This document shows, in pieces, positions 10,142-22,927 of a stretch of 64,000 bases of DNA. The notes under the pieces were generated by a model. The model was not told the origin of the DNA and did no database searches. It worked only from the letters and a program-made list of their open reading frames with translations. The position numbers and the translations under genes are program-made. This DNA comes from Eonycteris spelaea (Eukaryota > Chordata > Mammalia > Chiroptera > Pteropodidae), in contig PUFA01000062.1 in NCBI GenBank assembly GCA_003508835.1, positions 124,001-188,000 on the forward strand. Reading direction: 5' to 3'. Positions within the stretch are counted from its first letter, which is position 1; every line of letters begins with the position of its first letter.

Positions 10142-13100
10142 CTGCAGAAACTCAGCTCAATATTTAGGATTTGTAGTAAGAAAAAATTCATTTAAACTAA
10201 TAAACAAACAACAGTCTTAATAAATTAAAAGCTTCACGGCCTAAGAGAATACTTTAAATGTACTTAAACTTTAAAACCAAAATTAAATAACTAACTTCAA
10301 GCCTATATTAGGAAAACTAGCAAAGGACGGATGGCTTTGATTCACAGTTTTGAGTGACCAGACTTCTGCCCTGAGCCAGAAACAAAGGATTGTATTCTTC
10401 ATGGCACAGCAGGCAGCATGAGTTTCAGCTTCCCTGTTGTTTCTCTTGCTCGCAAGTCCCATAGAGGGAAAAAGATGAAGAGGTATGCCCAGGCAGATAT
10501 GTACAGGCACATCTGTGTTACAGCTCAGAAATCTTGAGAAAACAACAACAACAATAACAAAACACCTAAGCTTATAAAGAAGCTAATAGCAAATATGCCC
10601 AAACTTTGCTCTGCGGGGAGATATTTCCTTTATTGTCTTGGACAGCAAAGAACATGGCCTTCCCATCTGGAGGGAGACACTATATCTTCTTAGGATATTT
10701 GCTATAAAAAGACCCTTGAAATATTTTAAAGTCATTTGAACACCTCATTTTTTTGGGGGGGGAGGTGACACAGAACATTACTCTTTGGAAGATATATATT
10801 GTTATTAAGCTTGCAATTATATCAATTTTATACACTATTAAACTTTTATAAAGTCAATAGGGCACTTGAAATTCATTTAGGTTAGCTCTTACTTTCATGA
10901 TGATAAAGAGAACCAGACCACCAAGCAAATGTTTTAAGCAAATGTTTTCTTAGATATGCATATTAGTCCTGAGGCCATGACTGATACAATCTTCCTTCTT
11001 GTGCACTCATTTACTTTGCTTACCTTACCTTAAGCCCACACTTCTGCTGGTCTAGCAGTGCTTTTGCAAGTCTAGCAGACTTTTATCCCTAAGGTGTGTG
11101 AACGAACAACTGTTGTCCTGCCCTTATGAGGTTCAGTTGGTGCAATGACCTATTTGCATTTGTCATGACACAGGTGCATTGAGAAGGACCAATGAGAATC
11201 CCTGAGCTCCACACATCTCCACTCTCATTAAGTTGCAACAAACTCTTGATCTTCATGATAACCAAGATTAATTTCCCACACATCATTACAACTTTTATTT
11301 TTTCATCTGCTGGTCTAATTCTACATAGAGGCCAAAATGACCAGGCAGTTTAACTTTAGGGAATGGGGAGATACTGGTGTCCTACAAGACTAAACTAAAG
11401 CAGAGTGATGGAGGAATCACCACTCCTTCTTTTATCCTTTTTGATTTTTGAACCTATGTATTCTAACTGTAGGGACATGGCACTGTAAAATGGCCATTGG
11501 GTCAAAGATTATGTTGAAAATTTGACACTGAAAGGCATCATCACTAGGCTGATGCCAAGGTCAAACTTTTAAGTGGACATTCTAAAATTCAGTCAGATAA
11601 ATAGTTGACAGCTAATGTTATATGTTATTGTGGATCCCTTACCCATATATCCACTGTCATGCTTCCTCCAAAATAAAAATCTTTGTCTAAGGAGATGTTA
11701 GGCTGAATACTATATCAGTAACCGGACAAATTCTCAGGCCTCCAATAGTGTTGCTGGCTGTGGCATTGCAGGAAGTGAAGGCAAACCCATTTCTGGAATA
11801 GATATTATTGTTCCCAGTACGGGTGAATTATTGCCTTGGTAAATAGAATGGAATGTGTCCAAAGTGATCAACTTGCACTAAGTGGCTGATTGATTTCCTT
11901 GAGGGGTGGCATCTCAGTGTTTGTCAATTATGCTGATTTTCTTTAGGAGAAGCGACTAGACAATCTACATGAATGTAAGGCTTTGTTGTTTAGCTCATGC
12001 TTTGCCTTTGACTCTGTCACTATAATTGATGCACACCTTATGTGGGCAATAATCTGAACATTTTGAGGTGCCACCACACAGGTATACAGTCTTCGATATT
12101 TCTGCTTCATTGACATAATCTGACATCAGACCTATACAACGTAGTGCATATATTTCCTGTATTCTTTCAGAACTTAATACTTCTGATGCCATTATTTCCC
12201 ATGTATCACTGTGAGTAAAGAAACTACCAATAATATCAGCAGTTGTCCTGATATATTAAAGATGTGAACATTCATTCCCCAGTATTTAGTATAATGATGA
12301 ACCAAGTCAATATATTGATTATATATTGATTATACAAAATGTGTGGAGCACCAGACAGCTTCTTACAGAGAACAGAAAAATATATTCCCTGTCCTAAAAT
12401 AGGCAGGCTTGCTTGATAGGTCTATTTCTCTTTACACTGGATTGTCTACTCTTTTGCTCAAAATAAGCCATTCTCATTTATAAACTATGAATATATTTTT
12501 ACATTCTGAAATATCTTTCTTAAAGATATGATGAAGAAAAAAATGAATCTAAATGTCTATTTTGCAGGTACATGTCTCAAGGACCTTTACTGACTTTTAT
12601 TTAGTTTAGTGCAGGGTTTAGTTGATAGTTATGAGGTAGTTTAATCTAACGTGTTCTCTTCAGAAAAATAAAAATATGTTCCATGGTAAAATAAATTTGG
12701 CCAATCTTCTTGGAGATTCATGATGCAAACTAACCTTAAAAAGTTTCTGTGATGTCATGTGATAGAGAAGTATGTTCTAATATCCAGAGCTTTTAAAAAC
12801 TTAAATGATATAAAACCTATTCAAATTTTCTAAAGAAGGATTTTTTTTTTTTTTGTATCAACTAGTCTATAGGAGAAATTGTCTACAGGATGTCTGGATC
12901 TAAGGGAAAAATTTACATCATCAAGGGCTATCAATATTTCTATAAGTTAGCTTCATTCTATAGAGAGAATCTCTTAGCATAGCATGAAAAGGACCACTGC
13001 CATATATAGGTTTACATTCTTTCTAACTGGTAAATCTGTTTGTGCATATAGAGAAGGGCATCAGATAGAGCCACTTAGATTACATGCCTGCCATTTAAAT

Positions 13101-15052
13101 GGTCCTGATGCCAAGCAATAATTGACTCAGCAGGGGTAACATGGTTGGCGCAGGTCTCAAAAGAAATTGAGAGGTCAAAATTTGCCCTCTATATTCTACT
13201 GTATATTATCATCTTGTTGGAACATGAAATCCTTTTATCAGAAATCCATGCCAATAAAATATTTTGCAGAGCCTATTCAGATATTAAAATTTTTATAACT
13301 ATGTATAGTTCAACTCACAGGGATATTATTGTACCCATGTGTAATTCTATTAATATGAATAAATATAACATGTTGAATTTCATATACATGTTGATGATTT
13401 GAATATACACTGTGGTTATATCTTTGAATACAATAAAATAGTGATGATTTTTTAGTCATTGGTTAACACATTTTAAAAGCCTCAAAATGTGTAGCATAAT
13501 CTACTGGTACAGTATAGAACTTCAAAGATTCTTTTAATACAGAAAGGTCTGGGTTGGATAATCTAGCTAAGAACCTTGAGTGAGAAGTGCTTTGATGCTT
13601 AGCTACATAATCAAACAATGTGACAATGGGAAGTGGGAAGGTCAAATGAAAAGAAGTGGTGACAAATGGGCATTGATTTCAGGTCACTGAAGTATATCTC
13701 AACCAGTAAAATAGCCATCCCAAGTTGTTAAGTATTTCACTGCCCAAAGAAAATACAAAGTATTCGAATACTGATAAATGAAAAATGTTAAAACACATTT
13801 TTTCTTAAATATGAGAAATATCTCAATTCAAAAATATTAAATGTAAAATCCAGTAGAAATGTTCCATTTTTATACTTTAATTTGTCCACATGTTTAAACT
13901 TAAATGTTTGTAAAGGCTGGTATAGCATGTGAAACAAATACAATTAGAAAAACCAAAAATAATTATTAATAATAATTGACTTGCAAGTAAAAGTCAGAAT
14001 TTTAGCCAGAGACTATTAAATTTAACTATTAAATTTAAACCTAGCTGGGGACTACTGAAAAGGGGGAAACATTTTTTCAAGTTCATAAATGCAGATTTTA
14101 GAAGACATTATAAAAATGACTTCAGCCCATCAATTAGTATTTCAAAGCAATCAAATTTCTGATGTTTCTATTTCAATAGATGGCAATGCTATCCACTCAC
14201 TAACCAAGGAAGAAAAACAGAAATAATCTCTGACTTTATTTGCTCCCTTATCACTAAGAATTAGTTATAAATCACATTTTGCTATTTTCAACTCATTAAA
14301 AACTTTATAATACTTTATCTTTGCACTCTCTTACTATTTCCCTAGTTCAGAACTATGTCTAAACTATTATATTAACTTCTTACTATTCTTCTTAATCCCA
14401 TTTTTTTTCTCCTAAAGTCAAGAATTGATCTCTAAAGTCTAAACTTGGAATCTTATCCATCACCCTTCAGCAAGTCACCATTAGTTTCTATGAGAGTTCG
14501 AGTTCCTTATGATTACAATTCAGTTTTATCTGCTGAAATTTCATGAAAATCACAAATGAGCATCTCCTTACACATGTGACTGTACTTAGGATGCATTCTG
14601 CTGCATGTGTATTAACTTTTTACTCAATCTGGCTTAAATAATAAAAATATTTATTATTTCTAGTAACAAGATCACCAGATGTAAGGCAGAATTCAGTTAA
14701 TTAACTCATCTGGACAACAATGTCAGCAATATCTGGGTACTTTCCATCTTTCAACTTTGTCACTTTTGGTACTGGTCCACCTACAGCCTAGAAGACATTC
14801 AAAGTTCATACTCCCAAAGCAATATTTTTAAAATAATAAAAGGTACCAAAATTTTGTGGTTTCCTTTGGGAGCCTGGAAGTTGTCTCCAGATAACCGCCT
14901 GTATATTTTTTCTCATATCATTAGCTATGTTAGAATTGGGTAATATGATCACTTCTGAATCAGTCACAAGCAAGAGGCATGGTTTATCTTTAGAGTATTG
15001 AGGGCCACCTTGAAGGTCTAAGTTGCACAGTGGAAACCATGGGTCACATTAA
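10142..15052. other. Unassigned non-coding stretch; possible retroviral relic at 11400-12200
   Basis: Mostly AT-rich sequence with no gene recognised. Positions about 11400-12200 are less AT-rich, with even base use and phrases (CCATTGGGTCAAAG, CCTTGAGGGGTGGCATCTCA) that recall internal regions of old endogenous retroviruses of the MaLR/ERVL group. No frame longer than 65 codons survives and I could not identify a domain. T16 lies at about 12840-12855. Short tandem doublings occur at 12315-12340 and 14015-14035. Confidence 0.4.
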
Positions 15053-15694
15053 TGTAGGGAGGAGGCAAGAGAATTAAAAAGTTAATCAACCCACAATCAG
15101 AGACTGCAATATGCTGATGAGCCCTGCAGCCAGGCCAGGAGGACACATTCAGAACACAGGAAGATTTCTACTAGGGTTAGTAAAAACCCATTTCCCACAC
15201 CTGTGAAGGGGAAACAAGAACCAACATAGTTTTTCCCTAAAGCTAAAACCAAGAGAAACCTAAGGGTGAAAGGCTGGGACCTGCCAGCAATCCTCTCACT
15301 CTATTATATTCTTAACTTTTCATGCTACTTACTCTTCCCCTTCCTCACTGTATGTCCATATCAAAGGAAATGGGAACTAAAGAATGTCATATAAACTGAA
15401 TTCCCTGAACACTCTGGGTCCCTCTCAGTATCTTTACTCTGTCTGTCTGTCTCTTTCACTGTCCCTCTCACTCTCTGTCTCTGAGAGGAGACCATGTTGT
15501 CCCTTTTCTAATAAAATTTCCTTTGACTCTGACTTTGGCGTGTGTGTTGAATTCTTTGTACGCTCTCCGCCAAGAACCCCCTTCTCCTCTCAGTGCAGAG
15601 CTTGGTCTTCCTCCACCGCCTCGGGGGAACGTGCCCTGTCCTGCATCATATCTATATTGGGGAGATATGATACCTGAACAAAATCGGCATCTCA
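15053..15694 (+). mobile_element. Solo LTR of a class I (gammaretrovirus-like) endogenous retrovirus
   Basis: The element begins TGTAGGGAGG and ends ATCTCA, giving the canonical TG...CA ends. It is flanked on both sides by TTAA (15049-15052 and 15695-15698), a 4-bp target duplication as expected for ERV class I. Inside, TATAAA at 15390-15395 is followed by AATAAA at 15510-15515, 120 bp later, consistent with a U3-R boundary region. GC-richer U5-like sequence then runs to the end. A CT/CTGT-rich microsatellite lies between TATA and poly(A) signal (about 15431-15483). No internal viral sequence adjoins it, so it is a solo LTR left by recombination. Open frames within it (60-97 codons) are incidental. 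Confidence 0.85.
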
Positions 15695-17270
15695 TTAAAC
15701 AGAAAGAAAGAGGGGATGGCTACTGTTCGTTTATCTATGATTTGCCAGGGAAGATTTCCTCATCCTAAACATCAAAACACATCGGACATTACCTTCTTGA
15801 GGCAATCCTCCCTGAGACTAATTCCTGTCATTCTCATGCCAGAATGAGTAGGTAATTATTTCTTGGGGCTCTAATTGTAGGTTACATCTATCATTCAGTA
15901 TGAGGGTTAGTATTTACCATAATTGGCTTTGCCACTAACCTGTGAATACTGTGTGTATTTAAAAAAATATCTATTGACTGGATTGGTGAAGACATTTTTA
16001 CAGATAATAGACTAAAACTTTCTAGTAGAACCATTCTTTTGAGTAACGAGTAAGAAACGTTGGGTATTTGAAATTAGTAACAGAAATTTATTTTTAAGCA
16101 TTTTGTTTTTTATAGTCTACTCAAAACATGTTAGGTTTATAAAATAAAATACAGAATATTGAGTTTTCTTAACCTTCTAAACTGGATTAGGGACCTCTGC
16201 TATATTCTGTTATTTTTCAAGTCTTCCTTGAGGAAAAAATAAGCCAATGGACTTATTTGTCACAGTCCCCTCAGCATTTAGCCAATGTGTATTCCATGAA
16301 CACTCAATAAATATGCATGAATAAATATATTAAAAGTGTTTATATTTTACTTTTTATACAATATAACATCTTAGCTCTTACTACGTGTATATCTTTATTC
16401 AATAGCATGTTGCTGGAAACACCACCTAGTATCTCAGAGGAGGGCTCAAATTAATACTGTACATATTGGCAGGAGTCAAGAGAATGTCAATTTGTTTAAA
16501 GTTAGATCGGCTGCTTTTAAGCCTCAACTGGTAACAGTTAAATGAGAGGTCCCTGTTCTCAGATACAGTAGATCTGAAGACCTCCTTCACCACAAGGAAG
16601 CCTGCACTACTGGAATAAGATCTTTATTTCCAGTCTTAGTACCTATAAGCAAGAGTCACGTAAGACTCTTTGAGCACTGAATGCTTCTGGGATTGCTTTA
16701 CTGCCTCCTCCCTTCCAACATTCTTTTCTGCCCACTCAAAAGTCTTAAATTTCGTCCTAACCAGTTTAATAAAAGCTAAAGTTCTTATTGTTAAAGCAAC
16801 ACTTGTACTATAGTTAAAAAAAACAAACAAACAACAAACAAGGAAGACTATTCAGACTATTGCAATAGAGGAGACTATTATTTCGGACTGAAACCAGTTT
16901 CATTGAAATGAAGGCAAGAGGATTTATAAACACTGTAGTGAACTAGTGAAAAAGTACTGGAGGATGGTAGGCTACTGTGTTTACTAACTGGCTTTATCCA
17001 AAGGAAAAATAAGTATCTCATATCTTTTATGAGGAAGGTAGTTTTGCATCTTGGAATAAGAGAAAGGGAAGTTAGTCTCTTATTCTCCCACAGAAATTGG
17101 GCAATAGTGATGTGTTATCTTCTTTGCTAATTACAGTTCAAAAGGATGACTCCCCAGGTCCTTGAGAAAGATATTCCTGGGTTTTGAGAGTGAGGAGATT
17201 TTTAAAAGAATTTACATCTCAAAGGTGAAGAGGAGGAATTTACAATCACAAGGTCTCTAAAGCAATTACT

Positions 17271-17312
<42 letters not shown>

Positions 17313-17439
17313 GACCAGGGGTGTGGAATCCGAAAGCCAGTAAAAAGTTCAGTCTAGCTAAAGGAAATGTTAAGACCATCTTGGTCACAATTATTTAGAA
17401 AGCACTAAATTATAGTTCTCTCTGACTTAATTTCTAACT
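15695..17439. other. Unassigned stretch with a 36-A tract
   Basis: No gene recognised. A CACTCAATAAATATGCATGAATA block near 16300-16325 resembles the terminal part of L2 or MIR but is too short to call. A36 at 17272-17307 could be the tail of a small retroposon, but the sequence upstream is not recognisable as a gene copy. Confidence 0.4.
17272..17307. repeat. Poly-A tract (36 A)
   Basis: Thirty-six consecutive A, then GAGGAGACC. It is the longest homopolymer in the window. A retroposon tail is possible, but no body was identified upstream. Confidence 0.95.
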
Positions 17440-17832
17440 AAAGTTCTTGTTACTCTTTATGCCTTAATCTCACTGGCTACCTGGCTTGCTGTTCCTTGAA
17501 TATACCAAACATATGCAACGCCCAGCACTCACTGTGCTCTCTACCTTATGGCCTAATATTTCCATAGTTTGCTCTCTTTCATTTTTTTCCCCCTCAAAAC
17601 CATCTTCTCAGTGTTAACTTCTCAGTCTTGGTATCTAAAGTTGCATCCCTGACATTTCTTAGCCAACTTGCTGCTACATGTTTAATTGTTTAGCTTTTAT
17701 TATCTTTTTTTAACCAAATAGAATATAACTTGGGTAACATTAGACATTTCTGCCTGTATTGATGCTTTCTGCTATATAGTCAGTGCCTTTCACATCCGGC
17801 CATGCAAAAGATATTTGATGAATGAACCAGTG
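17440..17832 (+). mobile_element. LINE-2 (L2) 3' end fragment
   Basis: Blocks TCACTGGCTACCTGGCTTGCTGTTCC-like (about 17470-17495), then CTTGAATATACCAAACATATG, and a terminal ATATTTGATGAATGAA (about 17812-17827) follow the order of the L2 3' region, which ends in a TGAATGAA-type repeat. Diverged and interrupted, with no coding potential. Confidence 0.6.
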
Positions 17833-17895
17833 GGAAGAAGACAGGCCTTCAGTTGGGAAAGCTGGATTGTAGCTCTCATTTTGGAAGTACATTAT

Positions 17896-18216
17896 TGTTG
17901 AGGGATTCTCGAACAGAGACAGGACAGTGAGGCTATACGCAGGAAGCGGCACTTATTGATGCCGGCACCAGCTCAGCAGATTTTTATCCGGAGGCTGAGC
18001 CCCAAATGTAACATAACGGGCAGTTTTATACAGCCTTGTACTTCCACGTTCCTACACAGCTACAGACATAAGGAAGAACATTGTTTGGTTGGTAAACTAT
18101 GAGAAAACTGAAGTCAGCCGGAGAGTCCGGGAAGGGGGCAGTAGAAATGAACTTGTTCAAGCAGGAAATTTCCAGGCAGGGTCACAGTATGACTTCAGAA
18201 AACTTACATGATTGAC
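17896..18216 (-). mobile_element. LTR of an endogenous retrovirus (antisense), family not assigned
   Basis: Read on the minus strand, the right part holds TATAAAA (plus 18024-18030), about 70 bp later an AATAAG poly(A)-like signal (plus 17952-17957), then a U5-like segment ending TTCGAGAATCCCTCAACA at plus 17896. So the 3' end of the LTR is a clear CA terminus. Composition is GC-richer than the surroundings. The 5' end is less certain: a TG occurs at plus 18215-18216, but no matching target duplication was found, so the LTR may be truncated. The signal spacing fits a compact LTR of class I or II. Confidence 0.65.
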
Positions 18217-18296
18217 TAATTTACTTTATTCATTTAAAATAAAGAGCATGAATCTTAAGTGACCTACTAGTTCTACTATAGTTAAAAATTTGTAGT

Positions 18297-18450
18297 GCTT
18301 CTGAGCATTTTAACTCATTTATTCTTCATCCTTTGTTGGAACTATTTTTGTAACTACTTCACAGATGAGAAAATTGGGCATAATACTGTGTGATTATCTG
18401 TGGTCACATAGTATAAAGCAGAGGCCTGATTTCACCTCGGTTCTTCGGAT
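18297..18450 (-). mobile_element. MIR SINE fragment (antisense)
   Basis: The plus strand reads GAGCATTTTAACTCATTTA, then ACTACTTCACAGATGAGAAA, then GTGGTCACATAGTATAAAG and GAGGCCTGATTTCA. These follow the reverse complement of MIR in order (3' tail, CATCTGTAAAATGG block, TGTGACC block, tRNA-related region). Old and inactive. Confidence 0.7.
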
Positions 18451-19744
18451 TCCTGAGGTGAAGATTCATGTACAAGAGACTCATTAAGGAAGTGTTCCAG
18501 AAAACATAAGGGCATGGAGGCAGGACAAGGGATGGCAGAGAAACCAAACAAGGGTGCTATTTCTGAGGAAGATGTAGTGACATCAGACCCTACATTGAGT
18601 CCTAGAGTATCAATTCACCTTAGGGTCAATCACTTCTAGAGGCAGGTAAGCTCCGCTTCTACAATTTTACTCTGACAGTCTTGGCTGTGCAATGAGCAAA
18701 GGAAATAAATGTAAGCTCTCATGCACTCAAGGATCTCTCTGTGTGGGTCTGAAACAGCTCCTCTGGTCCCAGGAAGTCTTCTGGCAAAGCATGATATCAC
18801 TACTTAGCAGTTGAGGAACAGACATTCAGAAATGATAAAATAGATTCATTGGATAGTTTTCTCTTGGAAGTGACCAGTTGAGGAAGCTCTATCATTGTAT
18901 TTTTCATAAGCCTCTATATAGTATGACATATAGTATCTTTATATTATAGTGAGCTCCCAGAAAAAATTTTCATTAAGTAACCATGGTCCTGCTTCTGCAG
19001 TACTGCTCATCTTTACAAACTGGATTTAATATTTCTAGAAATAACATTTTACGTATGCATAAGTTTCTTTGGCCTCAACTTGTGGGAAACAAAAAAGGTT
19101 GCGTGTGCTGGGCACTGAGTAACTTAGTGATAGAATGTGCTTACTTTTATACAAAGAAGAGTATCTATCAAATTTCTAGTTTAGAGAATTTACTTCCTCT
19201 ATTTTCTCAGCCAATTTAACCGTCAAGCAATTTTACAGTTAAGTTCCAAGTGGAAAAGCCAAATACTGCTTTTTTTGACAGCTGAATAAAATCAGATATC
19301 AGTCTTATTTGTAATCATTACTTTTTTCCCCTGACTTTCCAACTGAATTCAGTAAAAGTACTTTTTACTTCCAAAAGTAAAGTGGTTTGAGTTATCTGAT
19401 CATTTGGACCCTATCTTCTTGTAGGCTTACATTAAATGTTAGAAGCTATTTTTTAACCACTGTGCAATGGAGTTAACTTTTCTTAAATAACATTGAACAT
19501 TTTACTTTGTTTTCAGTCCTAAAAATAAAACTTTGCTAGTATAATGTCCAACATCTTCTCACATATATGTTTTGCAGATATCAATTAGTTAAAAAAAAAA
19601 AATCAAAGACATAATTATAGATACAAGTAGCTGGAATAAACAAGAAAAATTTATTTTACTAGCTATTTAATGAAAACAAGTCATTTTAAAAACATTTCCC
19701 TAATTTCAACAAAGTTTACTTAATTTAAATGTCTGGCAAATACA
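18451..19744. other. Unassigned non-coding stretch
   Basis: About 18460-18790 is less AT-rich and reads like an old repeat (blocks GACATCAGACCC, TCCCAGGAAGTCTTCTGGCA), but I could not name it. The remainder is AT-rich. The 78-codon frame at 18983-19219 has no recognisable domain. Confidence 0.4.
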
Positions 19745-20190
19745 TTTTTAAAATATACCTTATTTTTTAAAGTGATTTTAGGTTTACAGAAAGTACATAG
19801 TTTCCATATATTCCCTCCCCTACCCAATTCCCCCTGCTCCTAACATCTTGCTTTAGTGTGCTACATTTGTGAGAAGTGATCAACCTATATTCAAACATTA
19901 TTAACTGAAATGCCTAGTTTTCATTAGTTTTTACACTTTGTGTTTACAGTTCTATGGGGTTTAAAAAATCATAAGGTCATGTATCTGCCATTGTAGTATC
20001 ACAGAATAGTTTCACTTCCCTAAAAATGACTTGCATTTTATATGTTTATCTCTTTCCCCTATACCTGAACCCCTGTTAATCACTAATCTTTTTACTATCT
20101 CCACAGTTGTGCCTTTTACCATTTCGCATTTTCATAGATGGTTTTCACAGCAGTAACACATTCTTTAGGTATGTCCATATTTGCTGATCA
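19745..20190 (-). mobile_element. L1M-type LINE-1 3' UTR (antisense)
   Basis: The plus strand begins with TTTTTTAAAGTGATTTTAGG and TTTACAGAAAGTACATAG, then AACATCTTGCTTTAGTGTG, ACAGTTCTATGGGG, GTAGTATCACAGAATAG and TCTCCACAGTTGTGCC. These follow in order the reverse complement of the L1M 3' end as I recall it. Divergence is moderate and no ORF2 is reached before the match fades near 20190. Confidence 0.8.
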
Positions 20191-20370
20191 AGGGAATTAT
20201 TGATTTAAAAAAAAAATTTTAAGCCTTTAGTTTCAAGGCTAAGTATAATCCAGAAAAAAAAAAAGTTTGCCTGGACAGAAAATAAGGTTTTTATCTACTT
20301 CCCCTTTCCCCTCATATCTACAAGTTTTGGCCATAGAACACATGTCTTGGTAAAGATTCTATAATAGGAA

Positions 20371-20402
20371 AAAAAAAAAGACAGACAGACAGACAGACAG
20401 AC

Positions 20403-20433
<31 letters not shown>

Positions 20434-20436
20434 AAC
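20371..20436. repeat. (ACAG)n - (AAAG)n compound microsatellite
   Basis: An A run (20370-20379) leads into six or so ACAG units (about 20380-20404) and then about eight AAAG units (to about 20436). Purine-rich on the plus strand. Confidence 0.95.
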
Positions 20437-22927
20437 AGCTTGTTTGAGGGAAAACCAGGAATTGAGAGAATATTTTATAGGAGACAGAAAGTCAGCAGAG
20501 ATTTTCATATCCTATTTGAAATCTGTTTACTGAAACATAGTGGCTACAGTGATGACTAAAAAAAAAAAAATCATGAATGAAAAAGAAACAAAACAAAAAA
20601 TTCAAGTTTCCTAATCAAAAGCACTCAAAGCGGAATTTTACCAATGGACCAGTGATAAAGTGGACTGAAACAGTTGCTTTCTACCTGGAGAGCCAATCTG
20701 TTTAGAACTAGAATAATTTGAATAAAAAATTTCAATAATTTTGTTTTTTTCCTATTTCATCTTTATTTTTGTTCTTAAGGAAAAAAAACCTCATGATGTA
20801 AATAATTAAATGTTATGTAAGTAGAAAAATGAATTAGCAGAAGCCATGGACTCTGGTATGAAAAGTAAATTAAATTTGTATGACATCGAAAATACTGTAT
20901 GAAAAATATGAATTGAAATATATTTAAATTAATTTTAATTCCACTTCCACTGTACACAAACATTCAAATATGTGTCTGAAATTATAGTCATGACTGCAAG
21001 TTTGGGAAATTTTGTATTATTTTGTATACAATATTTTAATATACAACTTGTATATTGAAGGGTACATTAGGTTATAATAATTTACTTATGTATCCCAGGA
21101 AACACTTTTCATGTTAGGAAATAATAAAAATTATCCACTGAATGCATACCAAAATAAAGTGAATTCCCTCTCATTAAAATAGAAAGAGACACTGACTATT
21201 GATAATGCAATAGTTCTAACCTGATCTACAACTATGTGGATTAACGTAGATGAATCTTATGAAAATAATGTTGACCAAAAAGAGGGAAGTGTGATCACAT
21301 CCCCACTTAAAAAATGCTTGCCTAAAGATACTAGATTTAAATAATAGATGTAATGCTGTGGCAAAGCAAAAATTTTAAATAATAACTGAAAGTGTGACCA
21401 ATACTAAAATTGTTCAATATCATTAGGCAAAGCATCATCATATGACAGATCAATATGGGGAAATTTAATAAACTATTTTATAATAATTTTGATCAATATT
21501 TCTCTTGAGGTTAAAAAAATTATTGAGAAATTTAAAGGCATTAACAAATCTCTATGGAGATTAGTAAACTCATGTAGTATTTAAAAAATCCAAGTAGAAT
21601 AAAATATACATTTGTTATACTAACACTGATGAAAAGAAAATACATATTTTTATTAAATCGATATTATTAACCTAGTCTTATTTGTCAGATTTTACCTTAA
21701 CTTTGTGAATTTGGATTCTTAAAAAGTTTTTGAGTTTGTTTCTATAAGACTTTTTTCTTAAGCCCAGTACATATAAAGATTTAATTGGCTTACTTTCTAG
21801 GAAGTTTATCAATACATAGTATATGTAAGCTCTTATTTGTCTTAATAAGAATAAAATCATGTAAGAGAACTTATATCCTATTTTACTATATTTTAGAGAC
21901 AGAAAATATTACAAACCGATAATTAAACATAAAGATCTTTCTGAATTTCAGACACACAGGCATGTGGATACATGAAGAGTTCATAGCTTCAGTTTTATGA
22001 CTTGAGCTGCAAGTCAAAAGAAAATGCAAAAATAAAAAAGCACAGATCCAGACATCTAAAAGCCTTCATCTTTCATTGTGGATACAAAATGTTTAACTGA
22101 TTTGAACTAAGAACAGGAAAAAAAGAACATAGAATAAAACGTACCAAGGAACTAAATTCTCTGTCACCTCTCCTAAACAGACAATAGAAGTCTATTATCC
22201 ATGAATTTATTGACAGAGATGTTCAAATGGTCAAACCACAAAAGCAAACTTCAAATTATTGTTATCACCAGTGAGGAAAAACTTACTGGCTGTAAGCAAA
22301 CCAGAAACAAAAAGAAAACGTAAAATCAGTTGAGAGAGAAAGAAAAGAAAACTGAGTAGATAAACAGAAGGTCAGCAAAGTTTTCTTGCTGGTTTGGATT
22401 TATCTCTGGCAACCGGAAAAAAGGCGTGCTTGAGATATAGCTGCATATGCGGTATACTTCTCACACATACGGTTTACATGGCTCAAGTACCACTGGGCAT
22501 CTCAACTTGTTGTAGAATAACCTCTATAAAATTTCAAATCAAATATCTCCTGCAAATATAAAATAAGCCCATAACAAAATTTTATTTAATTCATTAATGA
22601 GGAAACCGATAAGATGTTACAACTTGCTCAAAGGCGACAAGCAACACTCATAAGAGTGCTGAAAATTAATGTTAAAACGCCCCCAGACTGTCTTCTTACA
22701 CAATGGGAGTAGAGAAGAAAATGGAAATTGAAGGAAACCTGGAATGGTGTTCCCTAGACATTCAATTTTTTTGTTTTCTTTTTTCCCTCTTATTTCAAAG
22801 TCTATCATATATATATATTTTTTACACTGACAGAAGACAGAAGAAGATAGCAATTTACTATAGGACCTATTTTTATAAAATCCAAAAAAGAGTATCAGAT
22901 AAACGCTCTTAGAAATCAGGATGGGGC
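20437..22927. other. AT-rich stretch with one weak L1M-like segment
   Basis: Positions about 21215-21300 (ATGTGGATTAACGTAGATGAATC, then AATAATGTTGACCAAAAAG) resemble part of the L1M 3' UTR in sense orientation, with low confidence. The rest is AT-rich without recognised families. A short AT run lies at 22808-22820. The frames of 60-78 codons here are not supported as genes. Confidence 0.4.

Noticed and set aside
15384..15768. Overlapping 75-97 codon frames on both strands
   Set aside because: All fall within or across the edge of the class I solo LTR, including its CT microsatellite (a Leu-Ser run). They are by-products of its composition.
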